Numbered from the stretch's first letter, positions 33,662-42,485 are shown. The stretch: 42,900 nt of DNA from Novosphingobium sp. SG751A (GCF_013149295.1 NZ_JABGCB010000026.1:1-42900), one strand, 5' to 3'. Notes: generated from the letters alone by a model not told the origin. Made by a program: numbers and translations.

Positions 33662-34663
33662 GTGAAAGCCTTTGTCGTCGACAAGTACAAGAAGAATGGC
33701 CCGGTGCGTCTGTGCGGCATGCCTGATCCCGATATCGGCGCCGACGATGTTCTTGTTCGCATCCATGCCGCCGCGATCAACCTTCTCGATTCCAAGATCC
33801 GCAATGGCGAATTCAAGCTCTTCCTACCCTATCGCCCGCCCTTCATTCTGGGGCATGATCTGGCCGGAACGGTGATCCGCACGGGTTCCAATGTGCGGCA
33901 GTTCAAGGCAGGCGACGAGGTCTATGCGCGCCCGCGCGACGGCAGAGCCGGCACCTTTGCCGAAATGATCGCGGTGGACGCCGCGGACCTTGCGCTGAAG
34001 CCAGCAAGCCTGTCGATGGAAGAGGCTGCGTCGATCCCGCTTGTGGGCCTGACCGCCTGGCAGGCTCTGGTCGAGGTAGGCAATGTTAAGCCCGGCCAGA
34101 AGGTGTTTATCCAGGCCGGTTCGGGCGGTGTCGGCACCTTTGCCATCCAGCTTGCCAAGCATCTCGGCGCGACCGTCGCCACCACCACCAGCGCGGTCAA
34201 TTCCGAACTGGTCAAGAGCCTCGGCGCGGATGTGGTGATCGATTACAAGACGCAGGATTTTGAACAATTGCTGTCCGGCTACGACCTGGTGCTCAACAGC
34301 CAGGATGCGGCGACACTGGCCAAATCATTGAAAATACTGGGACAGGGCGGCAAGCTGATCTCCATCTCCGGTCCGCCGGACGTTCCCTTTGCCAAGTCCC
34401 TTGGGCTGAACCCGTTTCTGCGTTTCGTGATGCGGATGTTGAGCCGGAGCATCGTGAAAGCGGCAAAGCGCCGTGACGTCGATTATGCGTTCCTGTTCAT
34501 GCGCGCGGAAGGGTCGCAACTGGCGCAAATCACCAAGTTGATCGATGACGGTGTGATACGCACTGTCGTCGACAAGGTCTTCCCCTTCGCGCAGACGGAG
34601 GAAGCCCTTGCCTATGTCGAAACCGTGCGGGCCAAAGGAAAAGTTGTTGTCAAGGTTTTGTAA
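33662..34663 (+). CDS. MDR-superfamily NADPH:quinone/enone oxidoreductase
   Basis: A 333-residue medium-chain dehydrogenase without the catalytic-zinc residues. The core has PFILGHDLAGTVIRTGSNV, the GLTAWQALVEVGNVKPGQKVFIQAGSGGVGTFAIQLAKHLGA coenzyme-binding unit (about 125-165) and the C-terminal FPFAQTEEALAYVETVRAKGKVVVKV. The GTG at 33662 is the family start and follows GGAG. An upstream in-frame ATG at 33629 would overlap the hydrolase. Members reduce quinones or double bonds, consistent with the OYE upstream. It is the last gene of this operon and converges on the AraC gene. Confidence 0.9.
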   Translation: MKAFVVDKYKKNGPVRLCGMPDPDIGADDVLVRIHAAAINLLDSKIRNGEFKLFLPYRPPFILGHDLAGTVIRTGSNVRQFKAGDEVYARPRDGRAGTFAEMIAVDAADLALKPASLSMEEAASIPLVGLTAWQALVEVGNVKPGQKVFIQAGSGGVGTFAIQLAKHLGATVATTTSAVNSELVKSLGADVVIDYKTQDFEQLLSGYDLVLNSQDAATLAKSLKILGQGGKLISISGPPDVPFAKSLGLNPFLRFVMRMLSRSIVKAAKRRDVDYAFLFMRAEGSQLAQITKLIDDGVIRTVVDKVFPFAQTEEALAYVETVRAKGKVVVKVL

Positions 34664-34701
34664 CGGAGCCCAGCGTCAGCGGATAAACGCCTCCCTGTGA
34701 C

Positions 34702-35757
34702 TCATGCTATGGCTTCGCGGCGCAATGCCTGTGGTGTCGTTCCCGTCCAAATCCGGAATGCGCGCAGGAACGAATTAGCGTCTTCGAAGCCAAGCAGCAA
34801 CGCGATTTCCGCGCTCGTCATCGCTGTCCTGCGCAGATAGTGGTCCGCCAGCGCCGCGCGCACGGCATCCAGGGTGAGTTGGAATGAGGTCCCCTCCTCT
34901 TGCAACCTGCGTTGCAGGGTGCGCGTGCCAACGCCGAGCCGCTTTGCGACCGAATGCATCGCCACGCCTCCGGCCGGTAGCGCCTCGATTAATGCACTGC
35001 GGAACCGTTCCACCATGTTTGCCGTGCGGTCGAGGTCGGATAGGCGCTGGCGCAGCGACGGCTCGAAGAACGCCCAGATCTTGTGGTTCTCGGTGAGGAA
35101 AGGTCGATCCATATCTTCTGTCGAGAACACAGGTTGTGCCTGTGCCCCGCGGCCCACAGGCACGCCGAAGAACTGTTTATAGAGAGCAGCGTCAGCATCA
35201 GGGATATCGGCCGATTCAGGAAAATTGACGTTGAGCGGTATCATCGGCGTGCGCGTTGCAAGCCGACCAAGCTGCACGAAAAAGACCAGCTTGAAGGCGA
35301 GGAACACGGCGGGGGGAACCATGGTCTGATCGAGGAAATTGATTGTCACGACTGTGCGTGCACCCACGCGATCCAATTGGATCCTCATCGGCGCGATGAG
35401 GCGTACGTATTTGCCCAGTCGCTCGAGAGCCGCGCCCAGATTGGCACTGCACAGTGTAACGAACAACTCGGGATCGAACCAGTCGCTGGTCATCACCTGG
35501 GCGATCCGCAACGGTGCAGGCAAATCCGCGTCCAGAGATCGGGCTTCCGCCTCGATCGCCATCCACAAGTCGAAGAATGCCTGTGGGCTGATCTTTAGAT
35601 GATCGCGAGCGAACAGGTCTCCCGGCAGGTCGGCGCGTCGCAATACCGGGGCCGTTTCCAGTCCGGCATCGTGCATCAACAGACGCCAGCCCGGCCAGAT
35701 CGCATAGTCGAGCATCGAATTGGACCTGCGGACGACGGATTTCTGAGAAGCAGCCAT
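34702..35757 (-). CDS. AraC-family regulator with arabinose-binding-type sensor (OruR-like)
   Basis: A 351-residue activator. The N-terminal ~230 residues match the Arabinose_bd-type domain (LPGDLFARDHLKISPQAFFDLWMAIEAE). The C-terminal ~100 residues are the double helix-turn-helix (HSVAKRLGVGTRTLQRRLQEEGTSFQ, then EIALLLGFEDANSFLRAFRIWTGTTPQALR). It diverges from the exported crotonase-like gene. The gap contains the first copy of a 41-base repeat whose second copy lies before the next SDR, making this protein the obvious candidate to bind both. Confidence 0.92.
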   Translation of the reverse strand: MAASQKSVVRRSNSMLDYAIWPGWRLLMHDAGLETAPVLRRADLPGDLFARDHLKISPQAFFDLWMAIEAEARSLDADLPAPLRIAQVMTSDWFDPELFVTLCSANLGAALERLGKYVRLIAPMRIQLDRVGARTVVTINFLDQTMVPPAVFLAFKLVFFVQLGRLATRTPMIPLNVNFPESADIPDADAALYKQFFGVPVGRGAQAQPVFSTEDMDRPFLTENHKIWAFFEPSLRQRLSDLDRTANMVERFRSALIEALPAGGVAMHSVAKRLGVGTRTLQRRLQEEGTSFQLTLDAVRAALADHYLRRTAMTSAEIALLLGFEDANSFLRAFRIWTGTTPQALRREAIA

Positions 35758-35824
35758 GCAATGGGTTTATTTGGCACAAGACGCCACTTCAATAACGAAT
35801 CGCGCCAAATTTCATTGATGTCGC

Positions 35825-35865
35825 AATGGCGCGTTCAGCATGAAGATTGACGTGATCCGCCAATG
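35825..35865 (+). promoter_or_regulatory. 41-bp repeated element, copy 1
   Basis: Shares 32 of 41 positions with copy 2 at 36944-36984. The two conserved cores are TTCAGCAT and TTGACGTGATC, with 100% identity in each. It lies 53 bases before the crotonase-like start and 67 bases from the AraC start. A TGCATAT sequence begins 37 bases after the TTGACG of this copy. Confidence 0.75.
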
Positions 35866-35918
35866 TTTCCTTGCGGCACGAGTTGCATATCCGAAGGCTC
35901 AACCTTCAGGAGATTGCT

Positions 35919-36878
35919 ATGAGAATGCCTATCCGTGCAGCCCTGCTGCTTTCCACTGTGCTGTTATACGGCGGCACGCCGGCGCAGGCGTCCGCCCCGG
36001 CCCTACAGGCGACTTCTGCTGCTACGCCGGCCGCAAAGACCATCATCACGGTGAAGACCATCTCGCCGGAGGTTCGCGAGATATCCTATGCCAACCCGCC
36101 GTTGAACTTCATCGTTCCTGAAACTTTGGTGGCGCTGAACCAGGCAGTGCTGGATCTCTCGAAAGACGACCGCGTGAAAGTGGTGCTGTTCACCAGCGCG
36201 GTCGACGGCTTCTTCTACAACCATTTCGACATGGGCCAGTTTCCCGGCTTCATCAGGCAGGTGAGCGCGACGGGCAAGCCGCTTTGGGTGGAGTTGATCT
36301 CCAACATCGAAAAGGCACCGTTTCTGACCGTCGCATCGATCCGGGGCCGAGCCCAGGGCGGCGGTGACGAACTCATGCTCGCATTCGATCTGCGCTACGC
36401 CAGCAAGGAAAAAGCGATATTCAACCAGCCCGAAGTAGGGATCGGCCTGTTCCCCGGCGGCGGCGGCCCCGATCATCTCGTGCGGCTTGCGGGGCGTGAT
36501 CGCGCTCTGGAGGCGTTCCTCAGCGCGGACGATTATGACGCGAGCACCGCGGAACGCTTCGGTTGGGTCACCCGCACGCTTCCCGATGCCGAACTGGACG
36601 AGTTCGTGGCAAAGCAGGCAATGCGGTTGGCGACGTTCGACAAGACGGCCCTGATCGAGACAAAGAAGCACATCAACGCCATCGCGCTTCCTACCGAGGC
36701 AGAGCGGCTGGAAGCCTATCACCAGTTCACGAAGTCGGTGACCTGGCCCGGACTCCAACAGCGCATGGGTGTGTTCGGCAAGGTCATTCAGGATGCCGGC
36801 CCGATGAACGTCGAAACCCGCATGGGATATTATGTCGGCGAGGGGAATCGACAAATTCAGGAGAGCGGCCGGAAGTAA
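35919..36878 (+). CDS. Enoyl-CoA hydratase/isomerase-fold protein with signal peptide
   Basis: A 319-residue crotonase-fold protein carrying an N-terminal export signal (MRMPIRAALLLSTVLLYGG, probable cleavage after AQA, residue ~24). ATG 35919 has AGGAG six bases upstream, and no alternative start without the signal fits. The crotonase core includes ISYANPPLNFIVPETLVALNQA, VVLFTSAVDGFF, the oxyanion loop ASIRGRAQGGGDELMLAFDLRYAS and FNQPEVGIGLFPGGGG. CoA esters are cytosolic, so an exported family member is unexpected. It may be a sequestered or repurposed isomerase. It is the first gene of the second redox operon. Confidence 0.85.
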   Translation: MRMPIRAALLLSTVLLYGGTPAQASAPALQATSAATPAAKTIITVKTISPEVREISYANPPLNFIVPETLVALNQAVLDLSKDDRVKVVLFTSAVDGFFYNHFDMGQFPGFIRQVSATGKPLWVELISNIEKAPFLTVASIRGRAQGGGDELMLAFDLRYASKEKAIFNQPEVGIGLFPGGGGPDHLVRLAGRDRALEAFLSADDYDASTAERFGWVTRTLPDAELDEFVAKQAMRLATFDKTALIETKKHINAIALPTEAERLEAYHQFTKSVTWPGLQQRMGVFGKVIQDAGPMNVETRMGYYVGEGNRQIQESGRK

Positions 36879-36898
36879 CGGAAACCGGGCGGTTTCCG
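36879..36898 (+). terminator. Hairpin directly after the crotonase-like stop
   Basis: CGGAAACC, loop GGGC, GGTTTCCG: a perfect eight-base-pair stem starting at the base after the TAA stop. It has no T-run. It could terminate or reduce transcription before the SDR at 37057, which has its own copy of the 41-bp element. Confidence 0.5.
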
Positions 36899-36943
36899 CG
36901 CGAACGCAAGCCGCCCCGGACCGCAGCAAACGCCACAGGAAAG

Positions 36944-36984
36944 ATTGGCGCCTTCAGCATTCACGTTGACGTGATCGGCTAGTG
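36944..36984 (+). promoter_or_regulatory. 41-bp repeated element, copy 2
   Basis: Second copy of the element at 35825. It lies 72 bases before the start of the SDR at 37057. TTGACG at 36966 is followed at the same offset as in copy 1 by TGCAAAT (37003-37009 region), so both core and downstream spacing are preserved. Confidence 0.75.
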
Positions 36985-37056
36985 CGAAGGCCGGGGGACG
37001 CGTGCAAATAGGGGACATCCCATCGATCGGCGCGTTTAGCGCCAGGAGCCAATGCA

Positions 37057-37863
37057 ATGAAGAAGACCATCCTGATTACCGGCGCGTCCTCGGGCTTTGG
37101 CCTGATGCTCGCAAACACGCTGCACCACCAAGGCCACACTGTGATCGGCACCAGCCGCGAGCCGGAGCGTTATGCTGGCCGTTTTCCGTTCAAGCTGTTG
37201 CGTCTGGACATCGGTGACGACGCTTCCATCGACGCGTTCGCGAAGGAGCTGTTCGCCACCGTAAACAAGCTGGACGTGCTGGTGAACAATGCCGGGTATA
37301 TGCTGACCGGCTTGGCTGAGGAAACCCCGATCGAAGCCGCCCGTCAGCAGTTCGAGACCAATTTCTGGGGCACCGTAAAGGCCACCAACGCCGTGCTGCC
37401 CTATCTGCGCCGCCAGCGCTCGGGCCAGATCATCACGGTCAGTTCGATCGTGGCGTTGATCGGGCCGCCCAACCTCTCCTTCTACACCGCGTCAAAGCAC
37501 GCCGTGGAAGGCTATTTCAAGTCGCTGCGCTTCGAACTGCACAACTTTAACATCAAAGTCAGCATGGTCGAGCCGGTGTGGTTCAAGACCAACCTCGGCG
37601 CCAACGCGGTGAAGGCCGTCGCCGGCGACATCGCCGATTACGACGAATATCGTCGCAAGGCGAACGTCGCGACCCAGAAGGGCATTGATGCCGCTGAGCA
37701 GCCGGATGCCGTGATCAAGGCGATCGGCAAGCTGATCGACACGAAGGATCCGAAGTTCAGCAATCCTGTTGGTAAGATGACCGGTATGTTCCTCTTCCTT
37801 CAGAGCTACGCGCCGAAGATGTTTGAAAGCTCGATCCTCAAGAGCGTCGCCACCGCGGCCTGA
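37057..37863 (+). CDS. Short-chain dehydrogenase/reductase
   Basis: A 268-residue classical SDR. The cofactor loop is ITGASSGFG, NADP-type Arg is in TSREPERY, Asp is in RLDIGDD, NNAG is in VLVNNAGYMLTG, and catalytic residues are Ser in VSSIVAL and Tyr/Lys in FYTASKHAVEG. CAGGAG lies eight bases before the ATG. A 41-bp element and a weak -10-like sequence precede it, so it probably opens its own transcript. YciI and another SDR follow at 22 and 129 bases. Confidence 0.92.
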   Translation: MKKTILITGASSGFGLMLANTLHHQGHTVIGTSREPERYAGRFPFKLLRLDIGDDASIDAFAKELFATVNKLDVLVNNAGYMLTGLAEETPIEAARQQFETNFWGTVKATNAVLPYLRRQRSGQIITVSSIVALIGPPNLSFYTASKHAVEGYFKSLRFELHNFNIKVSMVEPVWFKTNLGANAVKAVAGDIADYDEYRRKANVATQKGIDAAEQPDAVIKAIGKLIDTKDPKFSNPVGKMTGMFLFLQSYAPKMFESSILKSVATAA

Positions 37864-37885
37864 CCCCTCTTTAAGGAGTGTCCCA

Positions 37886-38182
37886 ATGAAAGCTTATCTG
37901 ACCAAGTGGATCCCGCCGCGCGCGGACTTCCTCCCCACCATCACCGAGGCGGAACAGGCGCTGTTCCAGCAGCATGGCGACTGGCAGACCGCGCTGCGCA
38001 AGACCGGCCATATCGTCGCCCACGGCCCCGTCGCCGATCCCGCAGGCCCCTATGGCGTCGCGATTTGGGAAATCGAAGACGATGCCGACATCGCGGCGCT
38101 AACCGCCGAGGATCCGATCGTAAAGGCCGGAGTCGGTCACTACGAACATTTCCCGATGATGCAAATGCGCTCGCGCGGCTGA
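37886..38182 (+). CDS. YciI-like small protein
   Basis: A 98-residue protein of the YCII/dimeric alpha-beta-barrel fold (MKAYLTKWIPPRADFLPTIT, HGPVADPAGPYGVAIWEIEDD, IVKAGVGHYEHFPMM). AAGGAG lies seven bases before the ATG. These small proteins are often found with oxidoreductases and may help process a reactive intermediate, but no reaction is established for most. It is co-transcribed with the SDR upstream. Confidence 0.85.
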   Translation: MKAYLTKWIPPRADFLPTITEAEQALFQQHGDWQTALRKTGHIVAHGPVADPAGPYGVAIWEIEDDADIAALTAEDPIVKAGVGHYEHFPMMQMRSRG

Positions 38183-38229
38183 CGGTTCGACCGGCTCCGA
38201 AAGGATCCTCCCGTACTTCATCTTAACCT

Positions 38230-38257
38230 TCCCGGAAGCGGTGCGCCTCTTCCGGGA
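38230..38257 (+). terminator. Hairpin between YciI-like and SDR genes
   Basis: TCCCGGAAG at 38230-38238 and CTTCCGGGA at 38249-38257 form a perfect nine-base-pair stem with a ten-base loop, 48 bases after the YciI stop. No T-run follows. Confidence 0.5.
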
Positions 38258-38311
38258 TAGCGGGCCTGCACCCGGCCGATCCCTATCCTGCCTACAACAA
38301 GGTACTCTATC

Positions 38312-39085
38312 ATGACAATTGCTCTTATCACCGGCGCTTCCAGCGGCATCGGTACCATCTATGCCCGCCGCCTTGCTGCGCGCGGCCATGGCCTGGTCCT
38401 CGTTGCACGCGCGGCCGACCGCCTCAATGCACTCGCCGACGAACTGCGAACGGCGCATGACGTGCCAGTCGAAGTCCTTGTCGCCGACCTCACCGATGCG
38501 GCGCAGCTGGAGCGCGTGGCCGACCGCCTGCGCGCCGATCCGCCGATCGACATCCTCGTCAACAATGCCGGCGCCGGCCTGGCCGGCGGTATGGCGCATG
38601 CCGATCCGGCTGCGCTCGAATCGCTGCTACGGCTCAACGCGCTGGCACCGACGCTCCTCACCGCCGCGGTGCTCGGCGGCATGCTGGCGCGCGGCAGCGG
38701 ATCGATCGTCAACATCGCCTCGGCGCTGGCGCTCCTCCCCGAATATTCGCACGGCATCTACGCCGCGACCAAATCCTATGTGATGACGATGTCCCAGAGC
38801 CTCAACGCCGAGGTCGGCGACAAGGGCATCTATGTCCAGGCGGTGCTGCCGGCCGCCACGCGCACCGAGATCTACGACCGGATGGGCGGCGATATCAGCA
38901 AGGTGCCCGACGTGATGGATGTCGAGGATCTCGTCGACGCCGCGCTGATCGGCTTCGATCGCCGCGAGCTCGTCACCATCCCGCCGGTGCCCGATGCCGA
39001 AAGCTGGACGGCGTTCGAGCATGCCCGGATGAACCTGGCGCAAGGCTTCAGCAACGCCGAGCCCGCCGAGCGCTACCGTCGCTGA
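38312..39085 (+). CDS. Short-chain dehydrogenase/reductase
   Basis: A 257-residue classical SDR. The cofactor loop is ITGASSGIGTIYARRLAARGHGLVLVARAADR, NNAG is in DILVNNAGAGLAGG, and the catalytic pair is in GIYAATKSYVM (Tyr, Lys) with Ser in VNIASALAL. Its N-terminus and last residues resemble those of the collapsed SDR at 30431, so the two are probably paralogues. AAGG lies nine bases before the ATG. It is followed 48 bases later by the frameshifted aldehyde dehydrogenase. Confidence 0.9.
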   Translation: MTIALITGASSGIGTIYARRLAARGHGLVLVARAADRLNALADELRTAHDVPVEVLVADLTDAAQLERVADRLRADPPIDILVNNAGAGLAGGMAHADPAALESLLRLNALAPTLLTAAVLGGMLARGSGSIVNIASALALLPEYSHGIYAATKSYVMTMSQSLNAEVGDKGIYVQAVLPAATRTEIYDRMGGDISKVPDVMDVEDLVDAALIGFDRRELVTIPPVPDAESWTAFEHARMNLAQGFSNAEPAERYRR

Positions 39086-39133
39086 ACCGGCGCGGCTTCC
39101 CCCCCTCGCGTTCCCCAGTCGAAAGGTAAGCAC

Positions 39134-40505
39134 ATGGCGTATCGTACCCTCAATCCGTTCACCGAGCAGACAATACGGACCTTCGCCGAACATTCGGACG
39201 CCGACGTCGAAACAGCCCTGGCAACGGCGCACGCCCTGTTCCAGTCTCCGTGGAGCCGAGAAGAGCGCGGGCGACGCCTCGCAGTGCTGGGGCGTCTCGC
39301 CGATGTCCTCTCGGCCAATCGCGACCTGCTCGCACGGACCATGGCCGAGGAAATGGGCAAGCCGCTTGCCCAGGGGCAGATGGAAGCCGATCTGTGTGCC
39401 GGCATTGCGCGCTATTATGCCGACCATGCCGAGACGATCCTCGCGCCCGAACCCGTCGCCAGCGACGTCGGCGAAGGCTGGGTGGAGTTTCATCCGGTCG
39501 GCGTGCTGGTCGCGGTCGAGCCGTGGAATTTTCCCATCTACCAGCTGGTGCGCGTCGTCGCCCCGGCGATCGCGGTGGGCAATCCGGTGCTTTACAAGCA
39601 CGCCAGCATCGTGCCCCAGTGCGCTGCGCTGTTTGAGGATCTGGTCCGTCAGGCGGGTGCGCCGGAAGGCGCCGTGACCAACCTCTACATCTCCGCGGCG
39701 AAGGTCGCCGAACTCATCGGCGACGACCGTGTCCAGGGCGTTGCTCTCACCGGTTCGGAAGGCGCCGGCAGCAAGGTCGCGGCACGTGCCGGTGAAATGC
39801 TGAAGAAGGCGACGATGGAACTCGGCGGCAGCGACGTGTTCGTCGTGCTCGACGATGCCGATCTGGCAGCGGCGGTACAGGGCGGGATCTTCGGACGCCT
39901 CGGCAATGCCGGGCAGATTTGCACCGGGGCCAAGCGCTTCATCGTCCAGCGCGGGATTGCCGAGGCCTTTACGGAAGCGTTTGTTGGCGCAATGGCCGGT
40001 GCGCCGATGGGCGATCCGCTGGATCCGCAAACGCTGCTCGGGCCGCTTGCCTCCCGGGAAGGTCTGGAAGGTCTTGCCGCGCAGGTCGAGGAAGCAGTGC
40101 GCCACGGCGCCAAGGTGCTGACCGGCGGGAAACGCCCCGATCGTCCGGGCTTTTTCTACGAGCCGACCGTGCTGACGGATGTCTCGCCGAGCAATCCTGC
40201 CTTCTATCAAGAATTCTTCGGTCCGGTCGCCCAGTTGTTCGTGGTGGAGGACGACGACGAGGTCGTGGCGCTGGCGAACAATTCCATTCGGCCTCGGCGG
40301 CACAATCTATGCGCAGAACATCGCCCGCGCCCGCGCGCGCGCCTCGCGGATCGAGACCGGGATGGTGTTCATCAACACACCGACAACTTCGCGCCCCGAA
40401 TTGCCCTTCGGCGGCATCAAGCGCTCCGGCTTCGGGCGAGAACTCGGCACGGCCGGGATCATGGAGTTCGTGAACCGCAAGCTGGTCGTAGTGGCCAACG
40501 GCTGA
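39134..40505 (+). pseudogene. Aldehyde dehydrogenase (succinate-semialdehyde type), frameshifted
   Basis: An NAD(P)-dependent ALDH. The first 384 codons encode an Asn in EPWNFPIYQ (residue 132), general-base Glu229 in TMELGGSD, nucleophile Cys263 in GNAGQICTGAKRF, and YQEFFGPVAQLFVV. At about 40283-40288 (VALANNS) the frame is lost; the family sequence PFGLGGTIYAQNIARAR continues in the next frame to ELPFGGIKRSGFGRE and the stop at 40505. A two-base loss or one-base gain explains it. Restored length, about 456 residues, equals a normal SSADH/GabD-type enzyme. AAAGGT precedes the ATG. It could be a sequencing error in this GC-rich DNA. Confidence 0.85.
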
Positions 40506-40567
40506 AACGGAGGGCCGGAGCTCGTCTACCCGCCCTCAACCTTGATCCAAAAACGAGGATTTCCGAC

Positions 40568-41008
40568 ATGACCAACAAGATTTCGCCTCCTGCTGCGGCA
40601 ACTGATGCAACCACCGAACAAGCTGTCCAAGAGTGGCACCGTATCGTAACCCAGCGCGACTGGGATGCGCTGCCTGCGCTGGTCGTGGACGATGTGACCT
40701 ATCACAATCCGGCCCAGTTCGCCCCTTATCGCGGCAAGGAAGCGCTGGTGGGCGTACTCCGGTTGGTGTTCAGCATCTTCGAGGATTTCCAGTACCTCCG
40801 TCGGTTCGATGGCCCGGAGGGCACCGCCCTGGAGTTCACCGCCCGCGTTGGCGCGGACACGCTGTTCGGCATCGATCTGGTGCGTTTCGATTCGGCGGGG
40901 AAGATGGTGGACCTGATCGTGATGCTGCGTCCGGTGGATGTCGTAGCCAAGCTGGGCGCAGAAGCCGCGCGCCGGATAGCGGAAGCCTCGGATGCCGGGA
41001 CGGCGTAA
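40568..41008 (+). CDS. SnoaL-like/NTF2-fold protein
   Basis: A 146-residue protein. Its fold pattern is an alpha+beta cone: QAVQEWHRIVTQRDWDALPALVVDDVTYHNP, KEALVGVLRLVFSIFEDFQY, EFTARVGADTLFGIDLVRFDSAGKMVDLIVMLRP. These proteins act as isomerases, hydrolases or binding proteins. GAGG lies about eight bases before the ATG at 40568. It is in the same frame as the broken front of the ALDH gene, with no stop between, so a 624-residue read-through fusion is possible. Confidence 0.85.
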   Translation: MTNKISPPAAATDATTEQAVQEWHRIVTQRDWDALPALVVDDVTYHNPAQFAPYRGKEALVGVLRLVFSIFEDFQYLRRFDGPEGTALEFTARVGADTLFGIDLVRFDSAGKMVDLIVMLRPVDVVAKLGAEAARRIAEASDAGTA

Positions 41009-41269
41009 GCATATGTCGGCCGACCCAGCCCCGGTGTCGCATGCGATGCCCAAAGACGAGCTTACCATCTGAGCGACCGGGACGGCCTCTATCTGCTGAT
41101 CGAATCAAGCGGTTTGCGTTTCTGTCGCCCCGGCCGGCAAAGCCACATTTGGATATTACAGCAGCAAAGCGGTCCTCACCTCTGATATTCAAGAGTATCG
41201 ACACGATCAGTCGGTTTTTAAGGCTGGATAATCCGAAGTGGGAGGAAGTGAGATGCCACCCACACATCC

Positions 41270-41603
41270 CTGACGCGCGGCTGTTCAAGAAGGCGCGCGG
41301 CCAGGCAGCGAAACTTGTCCTCATCGAAAACCGCAATGGCCCAGTGGTGGATACAGAATTCACCCATGCCATCGGCAACTGCGCAGCGCGGCGCCGACCA
41401 TGCTGGAACTCATAGAGGGGCACCACCGGATCACGCTGGGGGCGAACAAGAACTATGACACCGCCGCCTTCGTCGCGGAGCTGCGCGAGATGGATGTCAC
41501 CCCTCACGTCGCCCAGAACACCACCAACCAGCGTTCGGCCATCGCCATGCGCACGACGCGCCATCACGGGCAGCAGCGCGTCGGATATGGTCCTCCACGC
41601 TGA
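41270..41603 (+). pseudogene. IS5-family transposase remnant
   Basis: Two consecutive frames hold pieces of an IS5-type DDE transposase: DARLFKKARGQAAKL and ENRNGPVVDTEFTHAIGN in one frame, then ITLGANKNYDTAAFVAELREMDVTPHVAQNTTNQRSAI in another from about 41400. A frame change near 41385, a short deletion after QAAKL and the missing ends mark it as dead. The YDTAAFV segment is the transposase region after the second catalytic Asp. Confidence 0.75.
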
Positions 41604-42485
41604 CTGACGGGGCCTAGCTCTGGGGCCTAGGCTTGCGCCTCACAGCGCCCGAGTCAGCCAAACACGACCCGCCTTAGCAAGGCCACCAGAGAGAATGACT
41701 GGCGGCATAGGCTGGAAACGGCAAATGCGGGACCAATGACGAGCTCTGCCACGCCATTTTTTTGCAGCCTGCTAAAAACCCTCGCCCAGACAAGGCGCGC
41801 GCTCCGTTACCGCACCTCCAACTTTGCGCCAAATGTTTCAATGACGGACAAGCAAAGACATTGTCGACGTCGGCACTTTTAATTGACGCGCACGACAGCT
41901 TGGCATTAGACAGATAGCGTGGTTGCAGATCGGCAGCGACGCCCCAGCCACGAATCCAGGGACCCGGTGATGGTCAACCGTCCATCTAACAAAACCTTTG
42001 ACCAGTACGGTCTCGAAGCAGATGTGACTTTTTTGGAACACAAACATGCAAAAAAGCAGCTCAGCACATCCTTACATTCAGGCTATCAGATCTCATTGGG
42101 CTGCGCTTGGATACTGTAGAAGGATAGCCAATCGTGAGCAGCCACGATTACCAGCCTAGCCGAACCTCTGCGCCACAGGCCATAACTGCTATGCGCCATT
42201 ATCCCCGATCGATATATGATCCCATTTCGATGCCTTTCGACGAAGGCTATTTCTCAACCGAAGTCGACGTGACCGACCGACCGACCCGTCATGCCGGAAG
42301 AGGCGTTTTTCATGCGTCACAAAGGATGTCAAAGAATTAGCATATGGAACCGCCAAGCATACGCTTTGTCCCTGAGTTGCGGATCGGCGATAATTTATCA
42401 TGCTGACCCGGCTGAACGATCTCACCCTCGCTCTAGAGGGCTCGTTTAGCATGGTAAGCCAAGCCGCTGTCAAAAGGCCTGCCTG
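41604..42485. other. Gene-free, lower-GC stretch
   Basis: About 880 bases in which I recognise no gene on either strand; only short open frames of 60-95 codons without family similarity. It has a direct repeat of GGGCCTAG (about 41609 and 41620) and a four-fold GACC tandem at 42271-42286. It may be old IS or remnant DNA, and its 3' part probably contains the promoter of the binding lipoprotein at 42486. Confidence 0.45.

Noticed and set aside
40270..40300. Programmed ribosomal frameshift in the ALDH gene
   Set aside because: No slippery heptamer or downstream pseudoknot is seen at the site; indel or sequencing error is simpler.
38627..40303. A 558-codon open frame on the minus strand
   Set aside because: It is antisense to the SDR and ALDH genes, has no recognisable family, and is explained by high GC and codon bias.
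41919..42119. A 66-codon plus-strand frame in the gene-free stretch
   Set aside because: No ribosome-binding site and no similarity to a known family.
42271..42286. Four-fold GACC tandem repeat as a CRISPR or satellite
   Set aside because: Only 16 bases, with no spacers and no wider repetition.
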